From a virus, in the IMG/VR virus record IMGVR_UViG_3300033156_000140, positions 1-45,336 of that record: a stretch of 45,336 nucleotides of DNA, one strand, 5' to 3'. Every line of letters begins with the position of its first letter. The stretch's first letter is position 1. Shown here one piece after another: positions 45,219 to 45,336 of this stretch. The notes below the pieces were generated by a model, which did not search any database, was not told the origin of the DNA, and saw only the letters and a program-made list of their open reading frames with translations. A program made the position numbers and the translations under genes.

Positions 45219-45336
45219 AGAGCACGTTAGAGGTAGCGGTGGTGGTAATCGGGGCGGCATTGGCGGGCATGGCGACGGTTCAACTAAGTAAAGGGCCAGC
45301 GGAGCCGACGGACATGGGCATGAACAATGCCGTGTT
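45215..45336 (+). CDS. N-terminus of the trypsin-like protease (continues at base 1)
   Basis: Carries the start ATG (45215-45217), overlapping the primase stop as ATGA, and the export signal: MKSTLEVAVVVIGAALAGMA. From 45223 on it is identical to the window start, where the gene continues. Confidence 0.9.
   Translation, partial: MKSTLEVAVVVIGAALAGMATVQLSKGPAEPTDMGMNNAV
45223..45336. repeat. Right copy of 114-bp terminal direct repeat
   Basis: Identical to bases 1-114. Joining the two copies gives an uninterrupted gene and a circular genome of 45222 bp. Confidence 0.97.

Noticed and set aside
1-45336. tRNA genes, CRISPR arrays, integrase and attachment sites
   Set aside because: No cloverleaf with a T-loop, no spaced direct-repeat array and no tyrosine or serine recombinase could be found by eye.

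Overview
The window is a complete or nearly complete genome of a tailed phage, most likely a lytic podovirus of a bacterium that reads sigma-70 promoters. The last 114 bases (45223-45336) repeat the first 114 exactly, so the molecule closes into a circle of 45222 bp (a circular map, or an assembly of a terminally redundant or circularly permuted genome). A trypsin-like protease gene spans the join. There is a portal, scaffold, capsid, short-tail adaptor and nozzle-like protein, but no tape measure, tail tube, integrase, repressor or phage RNA polymerase that I can recognise. I see no tRNA gene. The host cannot be named from the sequence.

Layout. (1) 35.5 kb through the join to 5.96 kb, plus strand: a long run of small early/middle genes, then a nuclease (PD-(D/E)XK), SSB-like protein, helicase-loader-like protein, DnaB-type helicase, zinc-ribbon/TOPRIM primase, the secreted protease, a NinG-like nuclease, and a nucleotide-metabolism group (dGTP/dATP diphosphohydrolase-like, nucleoside deoxyribosyltransferase-like, metallophosphoesterase). 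(2) 30.24 down to 5.95 kb, minus strand: the late operon, from zinc-finger protein, small and large terminase and portal through scaffold, capsid, adaptor, tail nozzle and three fibre-type genes to a 1056-residue internal virion protein and a 58-residue holin-like protein. The two transcription units meet head-on and overlap by 12 bp at 5952-5963. (3) 30.9-34.4 kb, plus strand: an HTH protein, family A DNA polymerase, an HExxH protein, a PnuC-like membrane protein and two small genes.

Two long non-coding zones, 30239-30905 and 34418-35546, flank the polymerase operon. Both carry three-copy tandem arrays of a 9-bp element (consensus CGTTAYAAT), and the right-hand zone adds a tandem repeat, a perfect DnaA box beside an AT-rich stretch, and strong promoters on both strands. 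They are the best candidates for the replication origin and master control regions. On the minus strand, the left-hand zone would form four consecutive hairpins with GGA in every loop, the arrangement bound by CsrA/RsmA, in what should be the leader of the late operon.

The small-gene block 35.6-38.1 kb stands apart: it almost never uses the leucine codon CTG, its genes are joined by a stop fused to a Shine-Dalgarno sequence (TAAGGGG), and it lies between two consensus promoters that share the same leader. It looks like a recent acquisition. Several short genes (58, 50, 55, 43, 42, 41 and 21 residues) are included because their starts, overlaps and ribosome binding sites support them. No endolysin could be recognised, so the lysis strategy is open.
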